DNA of 64,000 nt from Terriglobales bacterium (GCA_025936825.1 JAICSO010000014.1:1-64000), one strand, 5' to 3'; shown: positions 34,665 through 44,029, numbered from the stretch's first letter. Numbers and translations are program-made. Notes: generated by a model from the sequence alone, not told the origin.

Positions 34665-36494
34665 ATGTTGCTGCCATTCGTGGGCGTTACCTGGAAAGCA
34701 ATTGCACCGGCGCTGGCCAATCATCTATGGCAATCAACGCTCTTTGCGGCCGCCGCGGCGTTGCTCACGCTTGCATTGCGGAAGAATTCGGCGCGAGTTC
34801 GATACGCGATCTGGCTCGTGGCGTCGCTGAAGTTTCTGGTCCCGTTCTCGTTGCTGGTCGCCGTCGGAAGTCTCTTCTCGTGGCGCCATGTTCCAGTGTC
34901 AACGACCTCGGGTATGTACATGGTTGAGGTCGTTGGCCAGCCCTTCACGAAGCCTTTGACGGTGAACACAGTGGTTCCCGCACCGATCGCATCGGGATCG
35001 GTTATGCAACTGCTTCCCCCGCTTCTATGCGTCTGGTTGATTGGGGTGGTCGCAGTTCTGTGTGTCTGGGTCGTACGGTGGTGGCGTGTCGCGAACTCGC
35101 TTCGCAAGGCGCGTCCACTGACGGAGGGCCGTGAATATTCAACTCTGCGTCGGCTAGAGGAGCGGCATCCTGCACCTGCGCCGGTCAAACTCATGCTCTC
35201 CGAGTTCTCGCTGGAACCGGGCATCTTCGGTATCGTGCGGCCCACGCTCTTGTGGCCCCGGTCAGTTTCCGATCATCTCGACGACACTCACCTTGAAAGC
35301 ATCATCGCGCACGAACTTTGCCATGTGCGGCGTCGCGACAATCTTGCCGCCGTTGTGCACATGCTGGTCGAGGCGGTGTTCTGGTTTCATCCGTTGGTGT
35401 GGTGGATTGGCTCGCAGCTTATCGCCGAGCGCGAGCGGGCGTGCGATGAAGCGGTAATCGAGCTCGGCAGCCATCGGCATACGTACGCCGAAAGCATTCT
35501 GAAAGTGTGCGAGTTCTGCTTGAGTTCTCCTCTGACCTGCGTGTCAGGCGTTACGGGCGCTGATCTGAAGAAAAGGATGGTTCAAATTATGACCGATCGC
35601 GTAGTTCGCAAACTTAATTTCGCTAGAAAACTTCTGTTGTGGATGGCCGCATGCCTCGCCATCGCGTTGCCCATTGCGCTCGGACTCTTCAATGTCACTC
35701 CCACGCGCGCGGAGTCACCGCGCAGCAGCGTTCCCAAGTTCGCGAGTGTTTTCATCAAGCCTCATCCTGCTGAAAATCAAGGATTCATGATGCAAAAAAT
35801 GATGATGGCACCGGTTAGAGACGGTGGTGGATTCACCGCACGCGGCATTTCGCTGCACTCTCTGCTTCGAGGCGCCTACATGGTTCAGGACACTCAAATC
35901 GTAGGGGAGCCAGACTGGGCGAAGAGCGAAAAATACGATATTGATGCAAAGGCCGACCCCTCCGTTGCGGAGCAGACGCGCAATCTCGGCGATCAACAGG
36001 ACCGTCTGAGGGCTCAGCAGATGTTGCAGCAATTGGTGACCGATTATTTCAAGGTAAGTTTGCACCAAGAAGTGCAAGATCAGACAGTGTATGAACTAGT
36101 AGTGGGGGAGGGCGGATCAAGACTGCAGCGTGCGCCAGAATCGAAAAAGATGGCCATGATGCGAATGGGAATCGGAGAACTGAACTCCGAAGGAACTCCT
36201 TTGGATTTGCTCGTTGCGCAGCTATCACAGCGGTTGGGGCGAACCGTAGTGGACAAGACTGGGCTGAAAGGCAATTACGTCTTCAATCTTCACTGGACGC
36301 CTGACGCAGATGAGCAAGCGCGAATTCGCGCAGCGGCACCGGGACTTCCGGAACCTGGAGTTGACAACCCCAGTGCGTCCGGGCCGCCGCTCATGACCGC
36401 TGTAGAAGAGCAGCTTGGCTTAAAGCTGCAGCCGACGACTGAGCGCGTGCCCGTCCTGATCATCGATCACGCGGAACAGCCGGCACAAAACTAA
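34665..36494 (+). CDS. BlaR1-like M56 membrane metalloprotease with C-terminal TIGR03435 domain
   Basis: Read from ATG 34665 (GAGGAG nine bases upstream), 609 residues. The N-terminal half has four or so membrane helices and the M56 catalytic motif H216-E-L-C-H220 in 'IIAHELCHVRRRD', which is cytosolic in BlaR1. The extracytoplasmic part, from about residue 360, is not a penicillin-binding sensor but a TIGR03435 domain ('FASVFIKPHPAENQ', 'DYFKVSLHQE', 'LVAQLSQRLGRTVVDKTGLK'). That domain is abundant in Acidobacteria and of unknown function. The gene should sense an external signal and inactivate the adjacent BlaI. It may share the BlaI transcript. Confidence 0.85.
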   Translation: MLLPFVGVTWKAIAPALANHLWQSTLFAAAAALLTLALRKNSARVRYAIWLVASLKFLVPFSLLVAVGSLFSWRHVPVSTTSGMYMVEVVGQPFTKPLTVNTVVPAPIASGSVMQLLPPLLCVWLIGVVAVLCVWVVRWWRVANSLRKARPLTEGREYSTLRRLEERHPAPAPVKLMLSEFSLEPGIFGIVRPTLLWPRSVSDHLDDTHLESIIAHELCHVRRRDNLAAVVHMLVEAVFWFHPLVWWIGSQLIAERERACDEAVIELGSHRHTYAESILKVCEFCLSSPLTCVSGVTGADLKKRMVQIMTDRVVRKLNFARKLLLWMAACLAIALPIALGLFNVTPTRAESPRSSVPKFASVFIKPHPAENQGFMMQKMMMAPVRDGGGFTARGISLHSLLRGAYMVQDTQIVGEPDWAKSEKYDIDAKADPSVAEQTRNLGDQQDRLRAQQMLQQLVTDYFKVSLHQEVQDQTVYELVVGEGGSRLQRAPESKKMAMMRMGIGELNSEGTPLDLLVAQLSQRLGRTVVDKTGLKGNYVFNLHWTPDADEQARIRAAAPGLPEPGVDNPSASGPPLMTAVEEQLGLKLQPTTERVPVLIIDHAEQPAQN

Positions 36495-36513
36495 ATGTGA
36501 TTCCGACCGAAGT

Positions 36514-36540
36514 GGGATCATTCGTATTGCGAATGATCCC
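36514..36540 (+). terminator. Hairpin after the M56 gene
   Basis: Stem GGGATCATTCG (36514-36524) / CGAATGATCCC (36530-36540), five-base loop. No U-run follows directly, so the function as terminator is probable but not certain. Confidence 0.5.
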
Positions 36541-36671
36541 GCTGAGTGGAGGAACTGGCTTTTTCCGCAGCGTTTAACGTTGCTGGTACTTTGCGCTTAG
36601 CGAATCTTCTTTGTTGACCTTCCCGCCTCCGGTGCGTCTAACCGAGCATCTTGCGCATACCGGAGAATCCG

Positions 36672-37715
36672 ATGAGAACTCTGTGCAGGTTTGCAGCCCT
36701 CTCCCTTTGTGTCGGTGCTTTTACCCTGGCGGCAGTCGGACAATGCAAGAACAATCGCGGCACCTGGACCGCCGAACTCGCCGACGACCAATCGGGCAAG
36801 CTTCAGTTCCGCATGACCTGTTCTCAAGATGTCGGCTCGATGGGCCATCCTCTGAGCCTGACAGAACTGCAGGGACTGGATCCCGCTGCTATCCACGGGC
36901 AACACGTGCCAGTGAAGTTTACCCTGGCGCGCGAAGCGGGATCCCTGCAGTTTGAAGGTACATTCAATGCGGGTGTCGGCTACGGCGAATTCACGTTCAC
37001 GCCGAACCAGGAGTTCCTCTCCGCGATGAAGCAGATGGGCTATCCCGATGCTGCCGATAAGGCGTTCACGCTTGCCTGTATCGATGTGACTCGCGCTTAC
37101 GTGGAAGAGCTGCGTTCCCTAGGATTTCATCCTGATCTCGACAAGGTCATCGAGGCGCGCATCTTTAACGTGAATCGCGAACAGGTGAACGGACTCAAAG
37201 CTGTGGGTATCACCGCGCTTGAGCTCGACAATCTCGTGCAGTACCGCATCTTCAACGTCACGCCAGAGTACGTTCAGCAAATGCGTGCGGCCTTTCCGGG
37301 AATCTCGTTCGAGAAGATGACGCAGATGCGCATCTTTCATGTGACTCCGGAGTTCGCGGCAGACATGTCGCGCCTGGGATATTCAGGCCTGAGCGTCGAT
37401 CAACTCATTGCATTCAGAATTCATAAGGTGACGCCGGAATTCATTGCGGAGATGGATAAGCTTGGCTTCAAAAAGGTCGACGCCGATCAACTGGTGCAGT
37501 TCCGCATCTTCAACGTGAATGCCAGCCAAGTGGAGGACCTTGCCAGAGAAGGGTACACAGGATTGTCGGCACAGGACCTAGTGAACTTCCGGATCCATCA
37601 CATTGATTCGGGATTCATCGAGACGGTGAAGAAAGCAGGCTACCCTCATCCCTCGAAAGATGAACTGGTGGAGTTCAGAATCATGGGAATTCGCCACCGC
37701 ACCGCAGGGCTTTAA
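36672..37715 (+). CDS. Secreted repeat protein near the BlaI/M56 locus
   Basis: From ATG 36672 (347 residues) the protein has a signal peptide ending near 'AAVGQC'. An N-terminal beta-type region (about 25-110) is followed by about seven tandem units of 27-29 residues with consensus 'L-x-x-hR-I-F-x-V-T-P-E-F-(I/V)-x-x-(M/L)-x-x-L-G'. Examples are 'QYRIFNVTPEYVQQM', 'AFRIHKVTPEFIAEM' and 'NFRIHHIDSGFIETV'. The repeats look helical with alternating hydrophobic residues, like a solenoid. I recall such repeats as C-terminal extensions of acidobacterial M56 proteins. Here they are on a separate secreted protein just after the M56 gene, so a partner or modulator of that sensor is possible. Not proven. 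Confidence 0.7.
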   Translation: MRTLCRFAALSLCVGAFTLAAVGQCKNNRGTWTAELADDQSGKLQFRMTCSQDVGSMGHPLSLTELQGLDPAAIHGQHVPVKFTLAREAGSLQFEGTFNAGVGYGEFTFTPNQEFLSAMKQMGYPDAADKAFTLACIDVTRAYVEELRSLGFHPDLDKVIEARIFNVNREQVNGLKAVGITALELDNLVQYRIFNVTPEYVQQMRAAFPGISFEKMTQMRIFHVTPEFAADMSRLGYSGLSVDQLIAFRIHKVTPEFIAEMDKLGFKKVDADQLVQFRIFNVNASQVEDLAREGYTGLSAQDLVNFRIHHIDSGFIETVKKAGYPHPSKDELVEFRIMGIRHRTAGL

Positions 37716-37747
37716 GGGACTGGGCTGGCCGAGATTTGAGGAGTGCG

Positions 37748-37778
37748 CCCACTCAAGCCATGCTTTGACTTGAGTGGG
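37748..37778. terminator. Bidirectional hairpin between convergent genes
   Basis: Stem CCCACTCAAG (37748-37757) / CTTGAGTGGG (37769-37778) with an 11-base loop, in the 75-base gap between convergent genes. No long T-run, so it acts at most as a weak terminator. Confidence 0.5.
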
Positions 37779-37790
37779 AACTTGCACCCT

Positions 37791-38312
37791 CTATCGATTC
37801 ACATCAATTTGATTGACGACTTGCTGTACATTCGGAATCTTCGAAGCAAGCTGTTCCGCCTCAGCCTTTTGCTGCGCCGTTTTCACATTGCCTTTGAGCG
37901 TAAGCACGCCGTTCTTGGCGTCGTAGTGAATTGATTGCTTGTTCAAACGGCTGGCAACCAGTGCAGCTTTGTAGTTGCTCTCAATTCCATCGTCCAGGTT
38001 GGACTGCACAGACTTCGCTTGAGACTCGTCGCCTACCGGTTGAACGCTGATCTCATTCGCGATTGTGCGATCGGGTGCAGCTGACTTGGCCACTTCGCCG
38101 GCGCGATTCTTGGCGTCTTCGGAATGAAGCGTGCCGCCGAGCGTCACGGTGTTCTTGTCGGCATCATCGGAAACAGTCACGTCTTTCAGATCAGCCTGTT
38201 GCAATGCCTGTTTGACGGCATCTGCTTGGGATTTCTTGGCGCTTTCATTGCACGCGGCGGTGACCAAAAATAGCGCCGCCAATACTGTCATCAACAAAGC
38301 TTTGATTGTCAT
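37791..38312 (-). CDS. BON-domain lipoprotein
   Basis: A 173-residue protein with GAGG about eight bases before ATG 38312. The signal peptide ends in a lipobox, 'FLVTAACNES', so it is likely lipidated at Cys21. Two BON domains follow (about 30-95 and 105-172), each with the 'V-x-G-x-V-x-(S/T)-x-x-(Q/A)K-x-x-A-x-x-(L/V)A' pattern: 'TVTLGGTLHSEDAKNRAGEV' and 'VLTLKGNVKTAQQKAEAEQL'. BON domains, as in OsmY, bind phospholipid and help stabilise envelopes under stress. It is monocistronic. Confidence 0.8.
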   Translation of the reverse strand: MTIKALLMTVLAALFLVTAACNESAKKSQADAVKQALQQADLKDVTVSDDADKNTVTLGGTLHSEDAKNRAGEVAKSAAPDRTIANEISVQPVGDESQAKSVQSNLDDGIESNYKAALVASRLNKQSIHYDAKNGVLTLKGNVKTAQQKAEAEQLASKIPNVQQVVNQIDVNR

Positions 38313-38519
38313 ATTTTGCTCCTCGGCAGTGAACGTTAGGGGGAGGCATTCGTTCCAGCCTCGCCCAGAAAACCACGGCTACGATGAACCGCACCTCACC
38401 TCAGGATGCCGTTCTTAGGCGCACTCCCTGTACGCAGATGCACTTTTAAGGGATTTTCCGGGACAGAGCGGGTGAAAACAGGAGGGTGATTCGAGCACTG
38501 CTGATCACGACGTTGCGTG

Positions 38520-39587
38520 CTATTTCTTCGGCGTGGGTGTAGTCAACAGGTCGACGAACATTTTGTAGAACTTCTCGTGATCGAGATCGTCCTGGATTTG
38601 GACCTGCCGTAGGACAATGCTGGGCTTGTCATTTTCGGTCCAAGTGAGCGTGTTGCCGTAACCGGCGCCGCGGTCGAGGTCCACATCCATGTAGCGGGTT
38701 TCGGTTTTGGTGATCACGGTGGGATCGAGCCATGCGATCGCTGCGAGTTCATCCCAAAGGTAGTCGAAACCGCGTAGCTTGGTGTGGGTGCCTACGTACT
38801 TTGCTGCAGGAGCGTTGCTGTTCTTAAGCTGATTCAACATTTCAGCGGTCAGCTTCGTTTTCAGCGAGATGTCGACGGGCGTGCAGACGATCTTTTTCCA
38901 CGGAGCAGTCAGCACCATGTGCGCGGCCTCGGGATCGAACCAGAGGTTGAATTCGTGACGCGGCGTGTTGGCGAACTCTGGGTCCGTGGTCTGCGGATTG
39001 AGTGAACCGCCCATGAAGATCAGTTCCTTGGCCAGGGCAGGGAATTCGGGATCGATGGCGATGGCGAGAGCAAGATTCGTCATTGGCCCGCCTTCGTAAA
39101 TCGTGATCTCGTGCGGATACTGGCGCGCCATGCGAACGAGGAAGTGGGCCGCGTCTTCGTTGGCGGGCTTTGTCGTCGGCCTGCCTTCAGGGAAGTCGCC
39201 GAGTCGGTCTGCGGGATGATAACGGCCCGGAGTCCACGCACCCAGCCATGTGAACGATCCGTATTGCTTCTCCCAAAGCTCGGTCGCTTCTTTTCGGCGG
39301 ATTAGCGGATATTCGGCCCCGGGAACGACCGGGATGTCAGTTCGTCCAATGATTTCGAGCGTACGGAGCGTGTGCGCGACTTCTTCCTCCAACCAGGAGT
39401 CGCCGGTCACAACAGTGATGCCGAGAACTTCCGTTTGCGGCGATTGAATCAACAGCAAGATCGCCTGCTGATCCGTTCCGCCGGGCCCAGCCCCATCCTG
39501 ATCGATAATAATTTTGCGCCTTTGCTGCGCAGCAGAAGGAATGGTTAACGCGCAAAGCATGGCTAGAAAACAGACCCGCTGTTTCAT
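38520..39587 (-). CDS. Exported nucleoside hydrolase-like protein (IunH family)
   Basis: A 355-residue protein with a signal peptide ending 'PSAAQ'. The nucleoside hydrolase fold is seen in 'KIIIDQDGAGPGGTDQQAIL' near the start, 'VTGDSWLEEEVAHTLRTLEI', and 'EGGPMTNLALAIAIDPEFP'. The metal-binding box normally reads D-x-D-x-G-x-D-D; here it is D-x-D-G-A-G-P-G-G-T-D-Q, a longer version lacking the last Asp. It may bind calcium differently or act on an unusual ribosyl substrate. Export suggests use of external nucleosides. No neighbours share the pathway. Confidence 0.75.
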   Translation of the reverse strand: MKQRVCFLAMLCALTIPSAAQQRRKIIIDQDGAGPGGTDQQAILLLIQSPQTEVLGITVVTGDSWLEEEVAHTLRTLEIIGRTDIPVVPGAEYPLIRRKEATELWEKQYGSFTWLGAWTPGRYHPADRLGDFPEGRPTTKPANEDAAHFLVRMARQYPHEITIYEGGPMTNLALAIAIDPEFPALAKELIFMGGSLNPQTTDPEFANTPRHEFNLWFDPEAAHMVLTAPWKKIVCTPVDISLKTKLTAEMLNQLKNSNAPAAKYVGTHTKLRGFDYLWDELAAIAWLDPTVITKTETRYMDVDLDRGAGYGNTLTWTENDKPSIVLRQVQIQDDLDHEKFYKMFVDLLTTPTPKK

Positions 39588-39672
39588 GACCGAACCTTTC
39601 GTAGGGGAGGATTGTAATAGGAACCGGTACTAAGAAGACGCTTTGCAACTCAAATGCGGATCAACCAAGTAG

Positions 39673-39816
39673 AGGGGTGCCCCACTTCTCGCGCTTTTCG
39701 AGAAGTGGGAAGAGTGAGGTTAGAGCTGAATTTATGAACCGCGACGTCAGATCTTTTTGTGTTGCACGAGTTCCTGGTCCCCATGTCTCGAAAATCGCGA
39801 GACATGGGGCACCCCT
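39673..39816. repeat. Composite palindromic element with two hairpins
   Basis: The ends AGGGGTGCCCCA and TGGGGCACCCCT (39673-39684 and 39805-39816) are reverse complements. Each is joined to a hairpin: arms 39681-39691/39699-39709 and 39779-39790/39798-39809, both with seven-base loops containing four As or Ts. The rest of the 39588-40231 gap holds no gene; at 40105-40135 are short GTCGCACGTCG direct repeats. Confidence 0.75.
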
Positions 39817-40231
39817 TTCGTCTATATGCCAAAAATTACACCGCGCGCCGGATCAGATGGGGTTCTTTCTCCGGGCCGGAGGTGCAATAAAGATGCCGGT
39901 CATTGAACCCCCGACCTGGCTTGAATGGAATCTTTACTGAGCCCGTGCCCAACCGGTCGGTTCCGGCACAATCCTCAATTTTTCAATCAGTTACCAAGGT
40001 TTGCATGCTCCACCCGCTGCGGGTTTCTCCCGCTCAATGCCAAATTTTGACAGTTTATTGACTTAAGGCTGCGCTACCCACGAAGGCTCAATAGGATAGG
40101 GATGTAGGATTGCGTCGCACGTCGTCCGTCGCACGTCGCGCGCAGAACCCAGGCTCAGTCCCCATGGGGTTCTCCGCACGACGTGGGACGCTCGACGCCG
40201 ACGACTTTCGCAGCGGAAAGGCTCATGATTC

Positions 40232-42412
40232 ATGCACAAGCCAGTTAAGTATGTAGAGAAGGCGGTCACGATGGCCGCGTCGGGCGCATGGTTCGTTCTG
40301 GAACGTTTCAACCGCATCAAGCCCAATCCCTCTCCCACACCCAAGTGGTCGGACAAACCGCTGCTCAAGTCGTACCAGAAGTCGAAGCCGCCGCTCGGCT
40401 GGCCGCGCACCACGGACTCGCTCTGTCCGAAATGCGTGCCGGAAATTCGTCAGCAGATTCTGGACGGCCATTTGCCGACCGAAATCCTGCTCAATGAAAA
40501 AGTGGGCGAGATCAAGGCCACAATCGTCGAACGCGACGGCAAGATCATGATGATCAAGGATTGCCCGAAGCACGGTCACTTCGAGGACGTGATGTCGATC
40601 GACACCGAGTTCTCGCAGCACCTGGAAGAGGTGTTCCCGGGCCGCGACATCCGCGCGCATAACGACGAGAAGCTGCACAACCACGGCTCCTCGACCGTGA
40701 AGTATGGCCGCGGATCGGTGCTGACCATCGACCTCACCAACCGCTGCAACATGATGTGCGACCCCTGCTTTATGGACGCGAACCAGGTCGGCTTCGTGCA
40801 TGAGCTGACGTGGGAAGAAATCAAGCAGATGCTTGATAACGCGATCACCATCAAGCCGCGTCGCCAGATGAGCGTGCAGTTTTCCGGCGGCGAGCCGACG
40901 TTGTCACCATATTTCTTGGACGCAGTTCGTTATGCACGCAAGGTTGGATACAACTCGGTGCAGGCTGCAACCAATGGCATCGAGTTCGCGAAGAGCTTTG
41001 AGTTTGCTCAGCAAGCCGCTGAAGCCGGCATGCGTTATGCGTACCTGCAGTTCGACGGCATTGGCAACGCTGCCAACGCACACCGCAAGGTCGGCAACCT
41101 GTTCGATGTGAAGTTGAAGGCTATCGACAACCTGCATCGCGCTGGCGTCGAAATCGTGCCGGTCGTGACCATCGTCAACGGCATCAACAACGAGCAGGTC
41201 GGACGCATCATTCAGTTCGCGCTCGACAATCCCAAGCGCATCGGGTTCCTGTCGTTCCAGCCGGTCAGCTTTACCGGCCGCGACGAGGAGATCACCGACG
41301 ATCGCCGTCACGCGCAACGCTACACGCTGTCGCACCTGGCGCACGACGTAAAGAACCAAACAGGCCTCGGCGAGCCCGCTCGCGACTGGTTCCCCATCAG
41401 CTTCATGTCAACCTTCAGCGACTGGGCTGACCTGATGCACTCCAACGATCTTAAGAACGACTGGGGCCAATTATCTTGCGGCTGCCACCCGAACTGCGGA
41501 ACGGGCATGGCCGTGATGATCGACAAGGAGACCAAGGAAGCGGTTCCGGTCACGGCGTTCCTGCACGGGGACCAACTCGCGAAGGACATCGCGAAGATCA
41601 ACGACGCGGCGCGCGGCAAGTTCCTCAGCGGACTTGGCATGGCGCTGGTGCTGGCGAAGAACTACGATCCGTTCAAGACCCCGCGGCACTTTCGCTTATG
41701 GGACCTGTGGAAGAAGTTTGACAAAAACTACAACGTGACGGGCAAGAACTACGGCAAGGTTGGCCCGGATCGCACCATCGAAGACGTGATGAAGCGGCGC
41801 CAGGACCGCTGGAATTTCCTGTTCATCGCAGGAATGTGGTTCCAGGACCTGTTCAACTACGATTTCCGCCGCACCGAGCAGTGCATAATCCCGTACGCGA
41901 CGCAGGAAGGCGAGATTTCGTTCTGCGCTTACAACACGGGCGTGGGCTGGCGGAACATCATCGAGAAGATGCACATGACGGCCACGCTCACCAAGTGGTA
42001 CGAGGAGCACGGACGGCATGAGATCTTCGCCGGCGGCAAGAACGTTGCGATGGAAACCAAGGAGCACTCGCTCTATCTGCGCGACGGCATCGTGACGCAG
42101 GAAGAGCAGCGCGATCTCGATAAACTTGGCATCGCTAAGAACGCCCGCGAAGAGAAGATTCGCGCGCGTGACGCGAAGGCGAAGGAAACCGAGGCGCGTG
42201 GCCCGAAGAAGAACGACGCGGCTTACGATGCGCGCATGGCTGCTCTGTATCGCGAAGTCGTGCTGAAGGAGAAGCCGGCGCAGTCGGAGAATGGATTCCT
42301 TCCCATTAACGCACTGCTGAAGTCCAACGGTAACGGCAACGGCCACAACGGCAACGGCTCGCATGCTCCGGAGGTCAAGCCGGAAGTGGAAGAGCCAGTG
42401 TCGGGAGACTAG
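40232..42412 (+). CDS. Radical SAM enzyme of the Tes/MSS type (candidate membrane-spanning lipid synthase)
   Basis: A 726-residue radical SAM protein. The cluster-binding C-x3-C-x2-C is C172/C176/C179 in 'TNRCNMMCDPCFMDAN'. Ahead of it is a metal-site domain with C65/C68 ('SLCPKC') and C111 ('KDCPKHGHFED'), the pattern that marks the MJ0619/Tes group. Further Cys lie at C416, C418 and C422 ('CGCHPNCG'), another likely cluster. In archaea Tes joins two lipid tails to make tetraethers; bacterial relatives (MSS) make membrane-spanning diabolic acids, and Acidobacteria are known for iso-diabolic acid. The C-terminal 100 residues are Lys/Glu-rich then Gly/Asn-rich and probably non-catalytic. Substrate assignment is inferred. 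It is monocistronic with a strong terminator. Confidence 0.8.
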   Translation: MHKPVKYVEKAVTMAASGAWFVLERFNRIKPNPSPTPKWSDKPLLKSYQKSKPPLGWPRTTDSLCPKCVPEIRQQILDGHLPTEILLNEKVGEIKATIVERDGKIMMIKDCPKHGHFEDVMSIDTEFSQHLEEVFPGRDIRAHNDEKLHNHGSSTVKYGRGSVLTIDLTNRCNMMCDPCFMDANQVGFVHELTWEEIKQMLDNAITIKPRRQMSVQFSGGEPTLSPYFLDAVRYARKVGYNSVQAATNGIEFAKSFEFAQQAAEAGMRYAYLQFDGIGNAANAHRKVGNLFDVKLKAIDNLHRAGVEIVPVVTIVNGINNEQVGRIIQFALDNPKRIGFLSFQPVSFTGRDEEITDDRRHAQRYTLSHLAHDVKNQTGLGEPARDWFPISFMSTFSDWADLMHSNDLKNDWGQLSCGCHPNCGTGMAVMIDKETKEAVPVTAFLHGDQLAKDIAKINDAARGKFLSGLGMALVLAKNYDPFKTPRHFRLWDLWKKFDKNYNVTGKNYGKVGPDRTIEDVMKRRQDRWNFLFIAGMWFQDLFNYDFRRTEQCIIPYATQEGEISFCAYNTGVGWRNIIEKMHMTATLTKWYEEHGRHEIFAGGKNVAMETKEHSLYLRDGIVTQEEQRDLDKLGIAKNAREEKIRARDAKAKETEARGPKKNDAAYDARMAALYREVVLKEKPAQSENGFLPINALLKSNGNGNGHNGNGSHAPEVKPEVEEPVSGD

Positions 42413-42455
42413 GCAAGTAGCTAGTTGCTAGTGACTAGTGGCTAGAAAAACCAAG

Positions 42456-42486
42456 AGGCCGCCGCAAGGCGGCCTTTGTATTTTTG
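42456..42486 (+). terminator. Intrinsic terminator after the radical SAM gene
   Basis: Stem AGGCCGCC (42456-42463) / GGCGGCCT (42468-42475), GCAA loop, then TTGTATTTTT. The following 42487-42823 stretch contains no recognised gene and presumably holds the promoter of the next one. Confidence 0.9.
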
Positions 42487-42823
42487 CTGCAACTTGAGAG
42501 AAGTGTCAGATTCGGAACTTCTTAGCGTTACAAACCTTTTACATACACAGATAAGTCAATTGCCGTCAGCAGGTTTCCGAAGCATTTGCTCCGGACAGTG
42601 ACTCGAGTCACCGACTTAGTCCATTCTTCCCGTTATTTCTCGCTACGCTTCGCTTCTTCAGTAGAACTTCCTTCTGCAAGTAGTGCCGACTCCTGAAGCG
42701 AAACACTTCCAGGGACAACAGAGAAGAACGTTTTCTCGAGCGATCGCCGCTCGTGTCGCAGTTCGACCTCATTTCATGAGGCCAGGCGCGCGAGAGACGG
42801 CGCCAGCGGCTTAAGGAGATTTG

Positions 42824-44029
42824 ATGCCAATCAAGACTGCGTTACTGCTGATCACGATGTTCATTTCAACCGCAATAGCGAATGCCAACGCTACTTGTAA
42901 TTCTTCGTACGTAAACGTCAACGGCGCGACGATCACAGTTCTGCCGACTGGTGCTGATGACACCGCAAACCTGAAATGTGCCTTCGATCTGGGTGTCGGA
43001 ATCCCCGGCGTGGTCGTGCAGTTGGCGAACGGGACCTACATAACCGACAGAATTGTTGTCGATGGTTTTGTAGGTACTCTGCGCGGAGCGGGCATGGACG
43101 AGACGATCATACGGAATCCGGAGTATCCGGTTTATGTCACCCCCGACGATTGCGAGCTTGTCCCCCCTACATCATTATCGTACGCACCACCATATTTGTT
43201 CGTATTCCTCGGTGGCGATTACACCGTGACGGAGCTTACCGTTTCCATTGTTGGGGAAGAGCCCGCAACCGACTGGTCGATCTTTGGGATCAGAGACTGG
43301 CTGGGGCACGGTTTGCACGCTATGGGGCAGTTCACGATTTTAGGGTCCGCGGGTGGTGCAGGGTATCCCGAAGCCAATGCAACATTCGACAGGGTAAAGA
43401 TAAACGGACAAATAACGAGCGACCCAATCTTCGGATCGAATGTAAACAACGCGATCATCTACCAGGGATTTACAGCACCCGACTTTCTACCGATAAAGGG
43501 CAAGTTCACGATCAAGGACTCTCTTTTTGAAGCGGTCGCTTCGGCAAATCCTCCGGTTAACGTTCGAGATTCGCGCGTCAGCATTTCAGGAAACAGATAC
43601 CGGGATGTTCAGTTCGGAGCAGAAGTCGGGGATCTGACGAACACTGTTTACGAATTCAGTCACAATCAATTCTCCGGCTATGAGGGGCTCCACAGCATCG
43701 ACAACTGCCTCGGTGCGGCATCCAATTGCGGTTTTAGCTCCGCTTCCCTAGTTATTAAGAACAATATCTTTCGAGGTACCCACGGAATTGTTCTGGATGG
43801 CACTTTTGCGAACGGCACCGAGGCGCTGGTCTTGGGAAATAATGTTGCCGGGGTCAGCGATGAAGCCGTGCATCTGGGATCAGGCACCAATCATTGCACA
43901 GTAGTTGGAGCAGGCAGCGGTCTTGTCATCGATGATGGCAGCAACAACTCAATTACCGGAATGAGCAAAGTCGCTGGTGCGCAGGGGCTACGAATCAAGT
44001 CGTTCCTTCAACTGTTGAAACGGCCGTAA
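42824..44029 (+). CDS. Secreted parallel beta-helix protein
   Basis: Start ATG 42824, with AAGGAG six bases upstream. The 401-residue protein has a signal peptide ending near 'AIANA'. It then shows the pectin-lyase-like build: 'GADDTANLKCAFDLG' and 'VQLANGTYITDRIVV', later repeated short strands with Asn/Gly turns ('SISGNRYRDVQFG', 'LVIKNNIFRGTHGIVL', 'HLGSGTNHCTVVG'). Such proteins act as polysaccharide lyases, epimerases or adhesins; no catalytic triad could be assigned. It has its own terminator. Confidence 0.7.
   Translation: MPIKTALLLITMFISTAIANANATCNSSYVNVNGATITVLPTGADDTANLKCAFDLGVGIPGVVVQLANGTYITDRIVVDGFVGTLRGAGMDETIIRNPEYPVYVTPDDCELVPPTSLSYAPPYLFVFLGGDYTVTELTVSIVGEEPATDWSIFGIRDWLGHGLHAMGQFTILGSAGGAGYPEANATFDRVKINGQITSDPIFGSNVNNAIIYQGFTAPDFLPIKGKFTIKDSLFEAVASANPPVNVRDSRVSISGNRYRDVQFGAEVGDLTNTVYEFSHNQFSGYEGLHSIDNCLGAASNCGFSSASLVIKNNIFRGTHGIVLDGTFANGTEALVLGNNVAGVSDEAVHLGSGTNHCTVVGAGSGLVIDDGSNNSITGMSKVAGAQGLRIKSFLQLLKRP

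Noticed and set aside
37748-37778. ACTCAAG ... CTTGAGT near 37751-37775 looks like the HspR operator.
   Set aside because: The arms are in the opposite order with an 11-base centre, and it lies between convergent gene ends, not at a promoter. It is treated as a hairpin.
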